Positions 50,680 to 59,261 of a stretch of DNA of 64,000 bases are shown in pieces; positions within the stretch are counted from its first letter, which is position 1; each line of letters starts with the position of its first letter. The stretch is from Mycobacterium sp. Aquia_213 (GTDB lineage: Bacteria; Actinomycetota; Actinomycetes; Mycobacteriales; Mycobacteriaceae). The notes under the pieces were generated by a model. It saw only the letters and a program-made list of their open reading frames with translations, made no database searches and was not told where the DNA came from. The DNA is taken from contig NZ_CP113116.1 in the NCBI RefSeq assembly GCF_026625985.1, positions 3,844,001 through 3,908,000 of the forward strand. The letters run 5' to 3'. Position numbers and translations under genes: made by a program.

Positions 50680-52518
50680 CTAGGCCGCGCTGCGCACGGC
50701 CCGGGTGAGTTGGTCGGCGTGCAGTTGCTCCAGCCGGACGGTCGGCGCGCCGAGTTGGCGGGCCAGCTGCCCGGCCAATCCCAGTCGCACGTAGGACGTT
50801 TCGCAGTCCACCACCACCGCCGCCGCACCCTCGGCGACCAGTCGCGACGCCGCGATTCGACTGCGGCCCAACGGGTCCGGGCCCGCGGTGGCCCGGCCGT
50901 CGGTGAGCACCACCACCAGCGGCCGCCGCGCCCGATCGCGCGCCCGTTCCCGCACGATCAGCTCGCGCGCGGCCAGCAGTCCCTCGGCCAGCGGGGTCTT
51001 ACCGCCGGTATCGAATCGGGCTAGCCGCCGGCCCGCGATATGCGCCGACGACGTCGGCGGAAGCAACAGCCGCGCCTGCTGCTGTCGGAAGGTGATCACC
51101 GCGACCTTGTCGCGCCGCTGGTAGGCGTCGCGCAACAGCGACAGGGCGGCACCGCTCACCGCTGCCATCCGGTCGCGGGCGGCCATCGACCCGGACGCGT
51201 CGACGACGAAGATCACCAGGTTGCCTTCGCGTCCCTCGCGCACGGCGCGGCGCACGTCGTCGGGTCGCGGGCGCAGCGGCCCGGCTCCGGCGCGCTCGGC
51301 GGCCGACAGCAAGGTGGCGAAAAGGTGCAGTCCGTGCGCCGCGGGATCGTTGGCTTCGGCGGCGGCCACCACACTCCCCGCGCGGTTGCGGGCCCGCGAG
51401 CGACGTCCGGGCGCTCCTGCGCCGACGCCGGGAACCGTCAACGCGCGGGTACGAAACGTTTTCGACGGCGGGGCACTGGGCCGCGTCGCGGGCGGCCGGG
51501 GCTTCGCGGTGGACGACGACTCCTGTTGTGAGACAGGGTCATTGGTGGACTGCCCGCCGCCGGGCGGGTCGGGATCGGGCTCCGGATCGTCACCGGCCCG
51601 CGCCAAGGCCTCGTCCAGCTGCTCACGGTCGATGCCCGGGTCGTCGAACGGGTCCCGGCGGCGCCTATGCGGCAGCGCCAGCTCGGCCGCCACCCGGATG
51701 TCCTGCTCCTCGACGGTGGTCACACCCCGCCAGGCGGCGTGCGCGACAGCGGTGCGGGCCACCACCAGGTCGGCTCGCATCCCGTCGACGTCGAACGCCG
51801 CGCACAGCGCCGCGATGCGCCGTAACTCGTTGTCCGGCAACACCACATCGTCGACGAGCGCGCGGGCCGCGGCGATCCGCTGGGCCAGCTCGGCGTCGTC
51901 GGCGGCATACCGCGTGGCGAACCCGTCCGGGTCGGCCTCGTAGGCCAGCCGCTGCCGAATCACCTCCACCCGCACCTCGACATCACGAGAGGCATGCACG
52001 TCGACCGTCAGCCCGAACCGGTCGAGCAGCTGCGGGCGCAGTTCGCCTTCCTCCGGATTCATCGTGCCGATCAGCACGAACCGGGCCTCGTGCGTATGCG
52101 AGATGCCGTCGCGTTCGATGTGCACCCGCCCCATCGCGGCCGCATCGAGCAGCACGTCGACCAGATGGTCGTGCAGCAGGTTGACCTCGTCGACGTACAG
52201 CACCCCACCGTGGGCACGCGCCAGCAATCCAGGCGAAAAGGCATGCTCGCCGTCGCGCAGCACCCGCTGCAGATCCAGCGAGCCGATCACCCGGTCTTCG
52301 GTTGCACCCAAAGGCATTTCGACCAGGCCCGCTCCGGCGCCGTTGCTTCCGGTCGCCGCGGACAACAGCGCGGCAAGTCCGCGCACGGCCGTCGACTTGG
52401 CGGTGCCCTTCTCGCCCCGGATCAGCGCGCCGCCGATTTCCGGGCGTACCGCACACAACAGCAGCGCCAGCCGCAATTGATCGTGGCCGACGATCGCGCT
52501 GAAAGGGTAGGGCCTCAC
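50680..52518 (-). CDS. Magnesium-chelatase-like ChlI/ChlD fusion (Rv2850c-like)
   Basis: The 612-residue protein fuses an AAA+ ChlI domain (Walker A 'RGEKGTAKSTAVRGLAAL', Walker B 'GGVLYVDEVNLLHDHL') to a Pro/Ser/Arg-rich linker and a C-terminal VWA domain with MIDAS 'FVVDASGSMAARDR'. In photosynthetic bacteria such proteins drive Mg insertion. In mycobacteria a role in cobalt insertion has been suggested from its place with cobO and cobB, but is unproven. GTG at 52518 overlaps the upstream acetyltransferase stop by 4 nt. Confidence 0.9.
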   Translation of the reverse strand: MRPYPFSAIVGHDQLRLALLLCAVRPEIGGALIRGEKGTAKSTAVRGLAALLSAATGSNGAGAGLVEMPLGATEDRVIGSLDLQRVLRDGEHAFSPGLLARAHGGVLYVDEVNLLHDHLVDVLLDAAAMGRVHIERDGISHTHEARFVLIGTMNPEEGELRPQLLDRFGLTVDVHASRDVEVRVEVIRQRLAYEADPDGFATRYAADDAELAQRIAAARALVDDVVLPDNELRRIAALCAAFDVDGMRADLVVARTAVAHAAWRGVTTVEEQDIRVAAELALPHRRRRDPFDDPGIDREQLDEALARAGDDPEPDPDPPGGGQSTNDPVSQQESSSTAKPRPPATRPSAPPSKTFRTRALTVPGVGAGAPGRRSRARNRAGSVVAAAEANDPAAHGLHLFATLLSAAERAGAGPLRPRPDDVRRAVREGREGNLVIFVVDASGSMAARDRMAAVSGAALSLLRDAYQRRDKVAVITFRQQQARLLLPPTSSAHIAGRRLARFDTGGKTPLAEGLLAARELIVRERARDRARRPLVVVLTDGRATAGPDPLGRSRIAASRLVAEGAAAVVVDCETSYVRLGLAGQLARQLGAPTVRLEQLHADQLTRAVRSAA

Positions 52519-52985
52519 GGCTTTGCCGTCAGGCCGGAGCCGGGCCGCAGCATCGGGACGTGCGGAACCCCGTCGTCCATGAAATCGTCGCCGTCGCGGA
52601 CAAAGCCATGGTGGGCGTACATCTCGGCCAGATAGGTCTGCGCGTTGATCCGGCACGGATAGTTGCCGACCTCGGCCAGCGCGGCGCGCAGCAGCCGGGT
52701 GGTGTGGCCCTGACCCCGCGCACTGCGTTTGGTGCACAGCCGCCCGATCCGGAACACCTTCTCCCCTCCGGCGTGCTCCTCCATCAGCCGAAGCGTGCAG
52801 ATCACGTCGCCGTCATGCGTTTCCAGCCAGAAGTGCCGGGTCTCGGCGAGCAAGTCGCGCCCGTCCAGCTCCGGATACGGGATGGCCTGCTCGACGACGA
52901 ACACCTCTACCCGTAGCTTGAGTAGCTCGTAAAGGGTTTGCGCGTCAAGGTCTTTGGCCCAGATGCGGCGAAGCGCTTCGGTCAT
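52515..52985 (-). CDS. ElaA-type GNAT acetyltransferase (Rv2851c-like)
   Basis: The 156-residue protein matches ElaA: 'LYELLKLRVEVFVVEQ', 'RHFWLETHDGDVICTLRL' and the acetyl-CoA loop 'RSARGQGHTTRLLRAAL'. Its substrate is unknown. The start codon overlaps the last codon of a MIRU-like element, which also supplies a GAGGAGGAG ribosome-binding site. It is linked to mqo upstream through that element. Confidence 0.87.
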   Translation of the reverse strand: MTEALRRIWAKDLDAQTLYELLKLRVEVFVVEQAIPYPELDGRDLLAETRHFWLETHDGDVICTLRLMEEHAGGEKVFRIGRLCTKRSARGQGHTTRLLRAALAEVGNYPCRINAQTYLAEMYAHHGFVRDGDDFMDDGVPHVPMLRPGSGLTAKP

Positions 52986-53090
52986 TGGCGCCGCTCCTCC
53001 TCATCGCTTCGCTCTGCATCGTCGCCGTCGCAGGTCATTGGGCGCCGCTCCTCCTCATCACTTTTTGCATCGCTGTCCGGCGCGGTTCAT
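52982..53090 (-). repeat. Two-unit MIRU-like element joining mqo and the acetyltransferase gene
   Basis: Read on the reverse strand, two units of about 53 bp each begin with ATGA and end with a block GATGAGGAGGAGCGGCGCC that runs into the next ATGA. Unit 2 starts inside the mqo stop (TCATGA) and unit 1 ends in the ATGA of the acetyltransferase start. Unit 1 encodes an 18-residue frame ('MTCDGDDAERSDEEERRQ'). Unit 2 is diverged and its frame stops after 10 residues. This matches the mycobacterial interspersed repetitive unit pattern of short frames overlapping both flanking genes. Confidence 0.8.
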
Positions 53091-54565
53091 GAGGCGTTCA
53101 ACTGTAATACCTTGGTGCTCCACGTTCTCACCTCGTCGTAGAGTGCCGGTTCGTTGGAGAGCTGGGCTCCCAGCGAGGGCACCATCTCTTTGAGCCGGGG
53201 CAACCAGGACGGGTAGCGGTCGGCAAAGCAACTCGCCAGCACGTCGAGCATGATCGGCACAGCGGTTGAGGCGCCCGGCGAGCCGCCGAGCAGTCCGGCG
53301 ATGCTGCCGTCGGCCGAGCCCACCACGGTGGTGCCGAATTCGAGCGCCCCGCCGGTGGCCTTGGCCCGCCGGATCACCTGCACGCGCTGACCGGCCACCG
53401 TCAGCTGCCAATCCGAATCCCGCGCACCGGGAGCGAATTCGCGCAGCGCATCCATCCGGTCGCGTTCGGTGAGCCGCAGTTGGCGGATCAGGTAATTGAC
53501 CAGCGTCATCTCGGTGATGCCGACCCCCAGCATCGACACCACGTTGTCCCACCTGACCGAGCGGGGCAAATCGCTGACGTGACCATGCTTCAAGAACTTA
53601 GGCGACCAGCCGGCGTAGGGCCCGAAGACCAGCCACGACTTGCCGTTGACGAACCGCAGGTCCAGATGCAGCGCCCCCAGCGGCGGGGCACCGGGCGAGG
53701 GGACGCCGTAGACCTTGGCCCGGTGCGCGGCGGTCAGGTCCGGGTCGTCGGTGCGCAGGAACCGGCCGCCGATCGGGAAGCCGGCGAAGCCTTTGACCTC
53801 TGCGATGCCGGACTTCTGCAACACCGGCAGCGCCTCACCCCCGGCCCCGACGAACACGAATTTTGCGTTCAGCTTGCGCTTTTCGCCGGTGCGGCGATTG
53901 CCGATCTGTAGCGTCCAGCCGCCGTCCGACGCACGGGTCAGGTTGCGGACCTCGTGGCCGAACAGCGCGGTGACGCCACCCTGCACGCAGAAGCCGATGA
54001 GCTGCTTGGTCAGCGAACCGAAGTCGACGTCGGTGCCGTCGGCGGCCCAGTTGAGCGCAATCGGCTCGGAGAATTCACGTTTGGCGGCCATGAACGGAAG
54101 CCGGCGGGCGAACTCGTCCGGGTCGTCGACCAATTCCGTACCCGCGAACAGCGGGTTGGGAGCCAGCGCCTGCTGGCGCCGCCGCAGATAGTCGACCCGC
54201 TGCGCGCCGTGCACGAAACTGACGTGCGGTACGGCGTTGAGGAAGCGCCGATCGGTGAGGATGCCATTCTCGACGGCGTAGGCCCAGAACTGCCTGGTCA
54301 CCTGGAATTGCTCGTTGATCGCCACCGCTTTGGTGATGTCGATCGAGCCGTCGCGCTCCGGTGTGTAGTTCATCTCGCACAGCCCGGCATGCCCGGTGCC
54401 TGCGTTGTTCCACGGGCTGCTGCTTTCCGCGGCGACGGCGTCGAGCCGCTCGATCACGGTGATCGACCAGTCCGGTTCCAGCCGCCGCAGCAGCGCGGCC
54501 AGGGTGGCGCTCATGATGCCGGCACCGACCAGCACGACGTCGCTGCGCGCCGTTGTGTCTGACAC
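53087..54565 (-). CDS. mqo: Malate:quinone oxidoreductase
   Basis: The 492-residue FAD enzyme oxidises malate to oxaloacetate and passes electrons to menaquinone at the membrane. The FAD motif 'DVVLVGAGIMSATLAALLRR' and the family blocks 'WNNAGTGHAGLCEMNYTPE', 'GGRFLRTDDPDLTAAHRAKV' and 'VFGPYAGWSPKFLKHG' are present. GTG at 54565 ('VSDTTARSDVV') gives nearly the M. tuberculosis length (493). Upstream lies a duplicated AGGACCAGGAA-type purine-rich segment. Confidence 0.95.
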   Translation of the reverse strand: MSDTTARSDVVLVGAGIMSATLAALLRRLEPDWSITVIERLDAVAAESSSPWNNAGTGHAGLCEMNYTPERDGSIDITKAVAINEQFQVTRQFWAYAVENGILTDRRFLNAVPHVSFVHGAQRVDYLRRRQQALAPNPLFAGTELVDDPDEFARRLPFMAAKREFSEPIALNWAADGTDVDFGSLTKQLIGFCVQGGVTALFGHEVRNLTRASDGGWTLQIGNRRTGEKRKLNAKFVFVGAGGEALPVLQKSGIAEVKGFAGFPIGGRFLRTDDPDLTAAHRAKVYGVPSPGAPPLGALHLDLRFVNGKSWLVFGPYAGWSPKFLKHGHVSDLPRSVRWDNVVSMLGVGITEMTLVNYLIRQLRLTERDRMDALREFAPGARDSDWQLTVAGQRVQVIRRAKATGGALEFGTTVVGSADGSIAGLLGGSPGASTAVPIMLDVLASCFADRYPSWLPRLKEMVPSLGAQLSNEPALYDEVRTWSTKVLQLNAS

Positions 54566-54688
54566 CGAAACGCTGGTCCTTTCCTGGTCCTTTCCCAGCC
54601 GGTCATTCAGGCTATCCCGCCCGACGCGCCCGCACCGACCTGAAGCCGCCGCGACCAGCAAAAGCATGCGTCACGCTAAGCTGGCCTG

Positions 54689-55714
54689 GTGACTGGCTGG
54701 GTGCCCGACGTCCTGCCTGGGTACTGGCAATACACCATCGCTTTGGGACCCGATCCCGCCGGCGAGGGCGACATCGTCGCAACCCTGATCCGGCGTGGCC
54801 CCGGAACCGGAGCTACCGGCGGTCTCGAGCACGCGGTGCTGACGGTGCACGGTTACACCGACTACTTCTTCAACACCGCGCTGGCCGATCACTTCGCCGG
54901 CCGCGGTTTCACCTTCTACGCATTGGACCTGCAGAAGTGCGGCAGGTCGCACCGCGACGGCCAGACCCCGCACTTCATCACCGATCTCGCCCACTACGAC
55001 ACCGAACTCGAACGCGCCCTGGCCGTCATCGGCGAGCAGGGCCACGACGTCCAGGTCCTGATGTACGGCCATTCCGCCGGCGGCCTGATCGTGCCGCTGT
55101 GGCTGGACCGGTTGCGCCGGCGAAACCCAAAGGCCCACTCCGGCATCGGCGGATTGGTGCTCAACAGTCCGTTCCTGGATCTGCACGGCCCGGCGGTGCT
55201 GCGCCTGGGGATGACGTCGGCGATGATTGGCGGCCTGTCGCGGGTGCGGTCCAAAGTGGTGTTGCGCGCCACCAGCAAGGGCGGTTACGGCACCACCCTG
55301 CACCGCGACTACGCCGGCGAGTTCGACTACAACCTGCAGTGGAAACCGTTGGGCGGCTTCCCGATCACCGCGGGCTGGCTGCACGCGGTGCGCCGCGGCC
55401 AGACCCGGCTACACCGCGGCCTCGACGTCGGGGTGCCGAACCTGATCCTGCGCTCGGACCACAGCGTGACCGAATCCGAGGACCCGACGTCCATGCAACG
55501 CGGCGACGCGGTCCTCGACGTCGGCCAGATCGCCCGCTGGGCGGGCTGCATCGGAAACCGCAGCACGATCGTTCCGGTGGTCGACGCCAAACACGACGTG
55601 TTCCTGTCCCTGGAGGGTCCGCGCGAAATCGCCTACCGGGAAATGGATCGCTGGCTGGACGGCTACCTGCGCATCACCAACACCGACGCCTCGGCATCAT
55701 TCGGAAGGATGTGA
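54689..55714 (+). CDS. Alpha/beta hydrolase, serine aminopeptidase S33-type (Rv2854-like)
   Basis: The 341-residue protein starts with GTG. It has 'VHGYTDYFFNTALADHFAGR', the nucleophile elbow 'MYGHSAGGLIVPLW' (Ser) and a late 'DAKHDVFLS' His/Asp region, as in monoglyceride-lipase-like S33 hydrolases. It is divergent from mqo and sits 4 nt before mtr, probably in one operon. The substrate is unknown. M. tuberculosis has a PE_PGRS gene (Rv2853) before this gene; none is present here. Confidence 0.88.
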   Translation: MTGWVPDVLPGYWQYTIALGPDPAGEGDIVATLIRRGPGTGATGGLEHAVLTVHGYTDYFFNTALADHFAGRGFTFYALDLQKCGRSHRDGQTPHFITDLAHYDTELERALAVIGEQGHDVQVLMYGHSAGGLIVPLWLDRLRRRNPKAHSGIGGLVLNSPFLDLHGPAVLRLGMTSAMIGGLSRVRSKVVLRATSKGGYGTTLHRDYAGEFDYNLQWKPLGGFPITAGWLHAVRRGQTRLHRGLDVGVPNLILRSDHSVTESEDPTSMQRGDAVLDVGQIARWAGCIGNRSTIVPVVDAKHDVFLSLEGPREIAYREMDRWLDGYLRITNTDASASFGRM

Positions 55715-55718
55715 CGGC

Positions 55719-57098
55719 GTGGAGACCTATGACGTCGCGATCATCGGAACCGGTTCGGGCAACACCATTCTCGATGAACGCTTCGACGACAAGCGAGTGG
55801 CGATCTGCGAGCAGGGCACCTTCGGCGGCACCTGCCTGAACGTCGGGTGCATTCCGACCAAGATGTTCGTCTACGCCGCCGAGGTCGCCCAATCGATCCG
55901 GGAGGCGTCCCGGTACGGCATCGACGCGCGCATCGACCGGGTGCGCTGGGACGACATCGTCTCGCGAGTCTTCGGGCGCATCGATCCGATCGGGGTCGGC
56001 GGTGAGGACTATCGAACCTCCGCGCCCAATACCGACGTGTACAAGCAGCACACCCGATTCGGTCCGGTCCAGGCCGACGGGCGCTACCTGCTGCGCACCG
56101 ATGCCGGCGACGAGTTCACGGCCGACCAGGTGGTGATCGCCGCGGGGGCACGGGCGATGGTGCCCCCGGCGATCCTCGAGAGCGGCGCCCAGTACTACAC
56201 CAGCGACACGATCATGCGAATCTCGGAGTTCCCAGAGCATCTGGTGATCGTCGGGGGTGGTTTCGTGTCCGCCGAATTCGCGCACATCTTCTCCTCACTC
56301 GGCTCGCGGGTCACGCTGGTGGTCCGCGGCTCCGCCTTGCTGCGGCATTGCGACGACACCCTCTGTAAACGCTTCACCCGCATCGCGTCGAGCAAATGGG
56401 AACTGCACACCCACTGCAATGTCGTGAGCGCCGAGAACCAGGGTTCGGGCGTCGCGGTGCGACTCGACAACGGCCACACCGTCAACGCGGACGCCCTGCT
56501 GGTCGCGACGGGCCGGGTCTCCAACGCCGATCAACTCGACCTCGAGCAGGCCGGTATCGCCGTCGAGGACGGTCTGGTGGTCGTCGACGAGTACCAACGA
56601 ACCACGGCGCGTGGGGTTTTCGCCCTCGGCGACGTCTCCTCGCCGTATCAGCTCAAGCACGTCGCCAACCACGAGGCGCGGGTGGTGCAGCGCAATCTGT
56701 TGTGCGACTGGGACGACACCGCGGCGATGACGGTCACCGACCACCGCTACGTGCCGTCCGCGGTATTCACCGATCCCCAGATCGCCTCCGTGGGGCTGAC
56801 CGAAAACGAAGCCATTGCACAGGGTTTCAAAATATCGGTCAAGATCCAGGACTACGCCGACGTCGCCTACGGCTGGGCGATGGAGGACACCACCGGAATC
56901 GTCAAGCTCATCGGCGAGCGTGGCACCGGGCGCCTGCTGGGTGCCCACATCATGGGCCACCAGGCCTCGTCGATCGTCCAGCCGTTGATCCAGGCGATGA
57001 GCTTCGGGCTGACCGCCCCGGAAATGGCGCGCGGGCAGTACTGGATCCACCCGGCGCTGCCCGAGGTGGTGGAGAACGCGCTACTGGGCCTGCACTGA
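55719..57098 (+). CDS. mtr: Mycothione reductase
   Basis: The 459-residue flavoprotein reduces mycothiol disulfide with NADPH, keeping the thiol pool reduced. The redox-active disulfide 'GGTCLNVGCIPTKMFVYA', FAD motif 'VAIIGTGSGNTI', NAD(P) motif 'LVIVGGGFVSAEFAHIFSSL' and the C-terminal active-site His in 'YWIHPALPEVVENALLG' are intact. The length is that of the M. tuberculosis enzyme. The stop overlaps the convergent fur-family gene by 18 bp. Confidence 0.96.
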   Translation: METYDVAIIGTGSGNTILDERFDDKRVAICEQGTFGGTCLNVGCIPTKMFVYAAEVAQSIREASRYGIDARIDRVRWDDIVSRVFGRIDPIGVGGEDYRTSAPNTDVYKQHTRFGPVQADGRYLLRTDAGDEFTADQVVIAAGARAMVPPAILESGAQYYTSDTIMRISEFPEHLVIVGGGFVSAEFAHIFSSLGSRVTLVVRGSALLRHCDDTLCKRFTRIASSKWELHTHCNVVSAENQGSGVAVRLDNGHTVNADALLVATGRVSNADQLDLEQAGIAVEDGLVVVDEYQRTTARGVFALGDVSSPYQLKHVANHEARVVQRNLLCDWDDTAAMTVTDHRYVPSAVFTDPQIASVGLTENEAIAQGFKISVKIQDYADVAYGWAMEDTTGIVKLIGERGTGRLLGAHIMGHQASSIVQPLIQAMSFGLTAPEMARGQYWIHPALPEVVENALLGLH

Positions 57099-57575
57099 TC
57101 TTCGCGCCGACTCGCCACGCTGGCATTGCGGGCACAGGCCACGCAACGTCAGACCGGCCCGCTCCGACAGGGCGAACGCACTGCCCTCCATCGCGTGCTC
57201 GAGCGCGGAACTGAGCTGACCCGCGGGCACTTCGATGATCGAGCCGCACTGCGTGCATACCGCGTGGTGATGGGGGGCGGTCGCCAGCCCGTAGGTCGTG
57301 ACGCCGCCGTCGAGGGTCAGCGCGTGCAACACCGCCTGCTCGACCAGGGTGGTCACCGTGCGGTAGATGGTGGCCACGTCGGGTGGCTGGGCGCCGGGCG
57401 GCAGGGTGGCCCGTACCCGCTGGTGGATCTCCGCGACCGAGAGGTGTCCGTTGACGGGCTCGAGCACCGCCAGCACCTGAATCCGCGACATCATCCGCCG
57501 CAACCCGCGGGCGCGCAGGAAGTCGCCGATGCGTTCGGTGACCGCGGGGTCGAGCGCCGACGGGTTGGAGGTCAC
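57081..57575 (-). CDS. Fur-family metalloregulator, probable nickel regulator (Nur-like)
   Basis: The 164-residue protein has a Fur winged helix ('RGLRRMMSRIQVLAVLEPVN', 'PPDVATIYRTVTTLVEQAVL') and the metal-binding C-terminal domain 'HHHAVCTQCGSIIEVP' with a second Cys pair in 'LRGLCPQCQRG', as in Zn-structured Fur proteins. GTG at 57575 was chosen; the frame extends upstream across nicT DNA. It is divergent from nicT with a Nur-type box between them. The nickel permease, hypAB and hydrogenase genes follow, so a nickel-sensing role is more likely than iron or zinc sensing (inference). Confidence 0.85.
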   Translation of the reverse strand: MTSNPSALDPAVTERIGDFLRARGLRRMMSRIQVLAVLEPVNGHLSVAEIHQRVRATLPPGAQPPDVATIYRTVTTLVEQAVLHALTLDGGVTTYGLATAPHHHAVCTQCGSIIEVPAGQLSSALEHAMEGSAFALSERAGLTLRGLCPQCQRGESARRSVQAQ

Positions 57576-57642
57576 CCGTTTAGTGTTGCGCCGGACATCC
57601 CGGATTGCCAGTCTTGGACACCCCACAACAGGGCAAGCCGTC

Positions 57643-57659
57643 TTGCGAATTACTTGCAT
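57643..57659. promoter_or_regulatory. Nur-type box upstream of nicT
   Basis: TTGCGA-ATTAC-TTGCAT fits the Streptomyces Nur consensus tTGCaa-N5-ttGCAA at 10 of 12 defined positions. It is 32 bp before the nicT ATG and 68 bp from the start of the divergent Fur-family gene, so one site could control both. Confidence 0.65.
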
Positions 57660-57690
57660 CCAGCTCGGGGACAAACTTAAGGTCGAGGCG

Positions 57691-58797
57691 ATGGCCAGTA
57701 CCGAGCTCCGTGCGCCACGGACCAGATTCAGCTTCCTGACACCCGCGGAATGGGGGCGTCTAGCGGTAATGCTCGCGGTGATCGTCGCGCTGCATCTCAT
57801 CGGCTGGTTCACCCTGCTCCTGATCGTCGAACCGGCGCGACTCAGCGTGGGCGGCAAGGCTTTCGGTATTGGCGTCGGGCTGACCGCCTACGCTCTCGGG
57901 CTGCGGCACGCCTTCGACGCCGATCACATCGCCGCCATCGACAACACCACCCGCAAGCTGATGAGCGACGGCCAGCGCCCCCTCGCCGTCGGGTTCTTCT
58001 TCTCGCTGGGCCACTCCACCGTGGTGTTCACCCTGGCGATGCTGCTGGCGATCGGGGCCAAGGCGATCGTCGGGCCGGTCGAGGACGACTCCTCGGCGCT
58101 GCATCACTACACCGGCCTGATCGGCACCAGCGTCTCCGGCGTCTTCCTCTACCTGATCGCCATCCTCAACGTCATCGTCCTGGTCGGAATCCTGCGGGTG
58201 TTCCTGCGGTTGCGCCGCGGCGAATACAACGAGGCCGAGCTGGAACGGCAATTGGCCAGCCGTGGATTTCTCAACCGATTCCTGGGCCGCTTCACTCGTT
58301 CGATCACCAAGTCCTGGCACATGTATCCGATCGGTCTGCTGTTCGGCCTGGGCTTTGACACCGCCACCGAGATCGCCCTGCTGGTCCTGGCCGGCACCAG
58401 CGCCGCGGCCGGGCTGCCCTGGTACGCGATCCTGTGTCTGCCGGTGTTGTTCGCCGCCGGCATGTGCCTGCTGGACACCATCGACGGCTCGTTCATGAAC
58501 TTTGCGTACGGGTGGGCGTTTTCCAATCCGGTGCGCAAGATCTACTACAACATCACGATTACCGGGCTGTCGGTCGTCGTCGCCCTGTTGATCGGCAGCG
58601 TCGAACTGCTCGGCCTGTTCGCCGAAGAGCTGGGCTGGCGGGGTCCGTTCTGGGACTGGCTTTCCGGCCTCGATCTCAACACCATCGGCTTCGTCGTCGT
58701 CGGCATCTTCGTGATCACCTGGGTCATCGCACTGCTCGTCTGGCGCTATGGCCGCATCGAGGAGAAGTGGGCCGCGCCCGCCCAGAGCACGCCCTAG
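57691..58797 (+). CDS. nicT: Nickel/cobalt permease NicT (NiCoT family)
   Basis: The 368-residue membrane protein has the NiCoT signature in helix 2, 'LRHAFDADHIAAIDNTTRKL', plus 'FFFSLGHSTVVF', 'LGFDTATEIALLVL' and 'LDTIDGSFMNFAYGWAF'. About eight membrane helices are visible. It imports Ni(II) for the hydrogenase encoded downstream. ATG 57691 follows a GGTCGAGG site. Length and sequence agree with M. tuberculosis NicT (372 residues). A Fur-family regulator lies upstream. Confidence 0.96.
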   Translation: MASTELRAPRTRFSFLTPAEWGRLAVMLAVIVALHLIGWFTLLLIVEPARLSVGGKAFGIGVGLTAYALGLRHAFDADHIAAIDNTTRKLMSDGQRPLAVGFFFSLGHSTVVFTLAMLLAIGAKAIVGPVEDDSSALHHYTGLIGTSVSGVFLYLIAILNVIVLVGILRVFLRLRRGEYNEAELERQLASRGFLNRFLGRFTRSITKSWHMYPIGLLFGLGFDTATEIALLVLAGTSAAAGLPWYAILCLPVLFAAGMCLLDTIDGSFMNFAYGWAFSNPVRKIYYNITITGLSVVVALLIGSVELLGLFAEELGWRGPFWDWLSGLDLNTIGFVVVGIFVITWVIALLVWRYGRIEEKWAAPAQSTP

Positions 58798-58878
58798 CTC
58801 ATTTCGACGGGTATTCGTCGTGGCCGCACGGGTGTAGAAACGACTTCATGCGCCCGCGCCCGATTCCGGTGACCGGCG

Positions 58879-59214
58879 ATGCATGAGCTCTCGCTGTGCG
58901 AGGCGATCGCCGGCGTGGTCAAGACGCATGCCGACGGGCGGCACGTCGACGTGGTCCGCGTCCGGGTCGGCGCCCTTCGCCAAGTGGTTCCCGATTCGTT
59001 GTCGTTCTGCTGGACCCTGGTGCGGGAATCGGAGAACATGCCGGACGCCGAGCTGGAACTCGAGTGCATCGGCGCCGAGGTGCGCTGCCGCGCGTGTCAT
59101 CGACAGTCGGAGATCACCTCGGCCTGGTCGATTTGGTGTCCGCTCTGCGACAGCTCCGATGTCGAGGTGCTGCATGGCAACGAGTTCCTGGTGACGTCGT
59201 TGGACGTCTCATGA
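58879..59214 (+). CDS. hypA: Hydrogenase nickel incorporation protein HypA
   Basis: The 111-residue chaperone starts 'MHELSLCEAIAGVV', giving the Ni ligands His2 and Glu3. Its zinc site is formed by 'RCRACHRQS' and 'WCPLCDSSDVEVLHGNEF'. It delivers nickel with HypB to the hydrogenase large subunit. It lies 81 bp after nicT and 47 bp before hypB on the same strand. Other maturation genes (hypC-F) are not in the window. Confidence 0.95.
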   Translation: MHELSLCEAIAGVVKTHADGRHVDVVRVRVGALRQVVPDSLSFCWTLVRESENMPDAELELECIGAEVRCRACHRQSEITSAWSIWCPLCDSSDVEVLHGNEFLVTSLDVS

Positions 59215-59261
59215 AAAGGGGCCCGTGGCGTCTTTAGATGCCACTTCGAAAGGTGTTGAGC

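Noticed and set aside
57576..57690. Cobalamin riboswitch upstream of nicT
   Set aside because: No B12-box-like sequence or multi-stem fold could be recognised in 115 bp; the Nur-type box explains regulation better.
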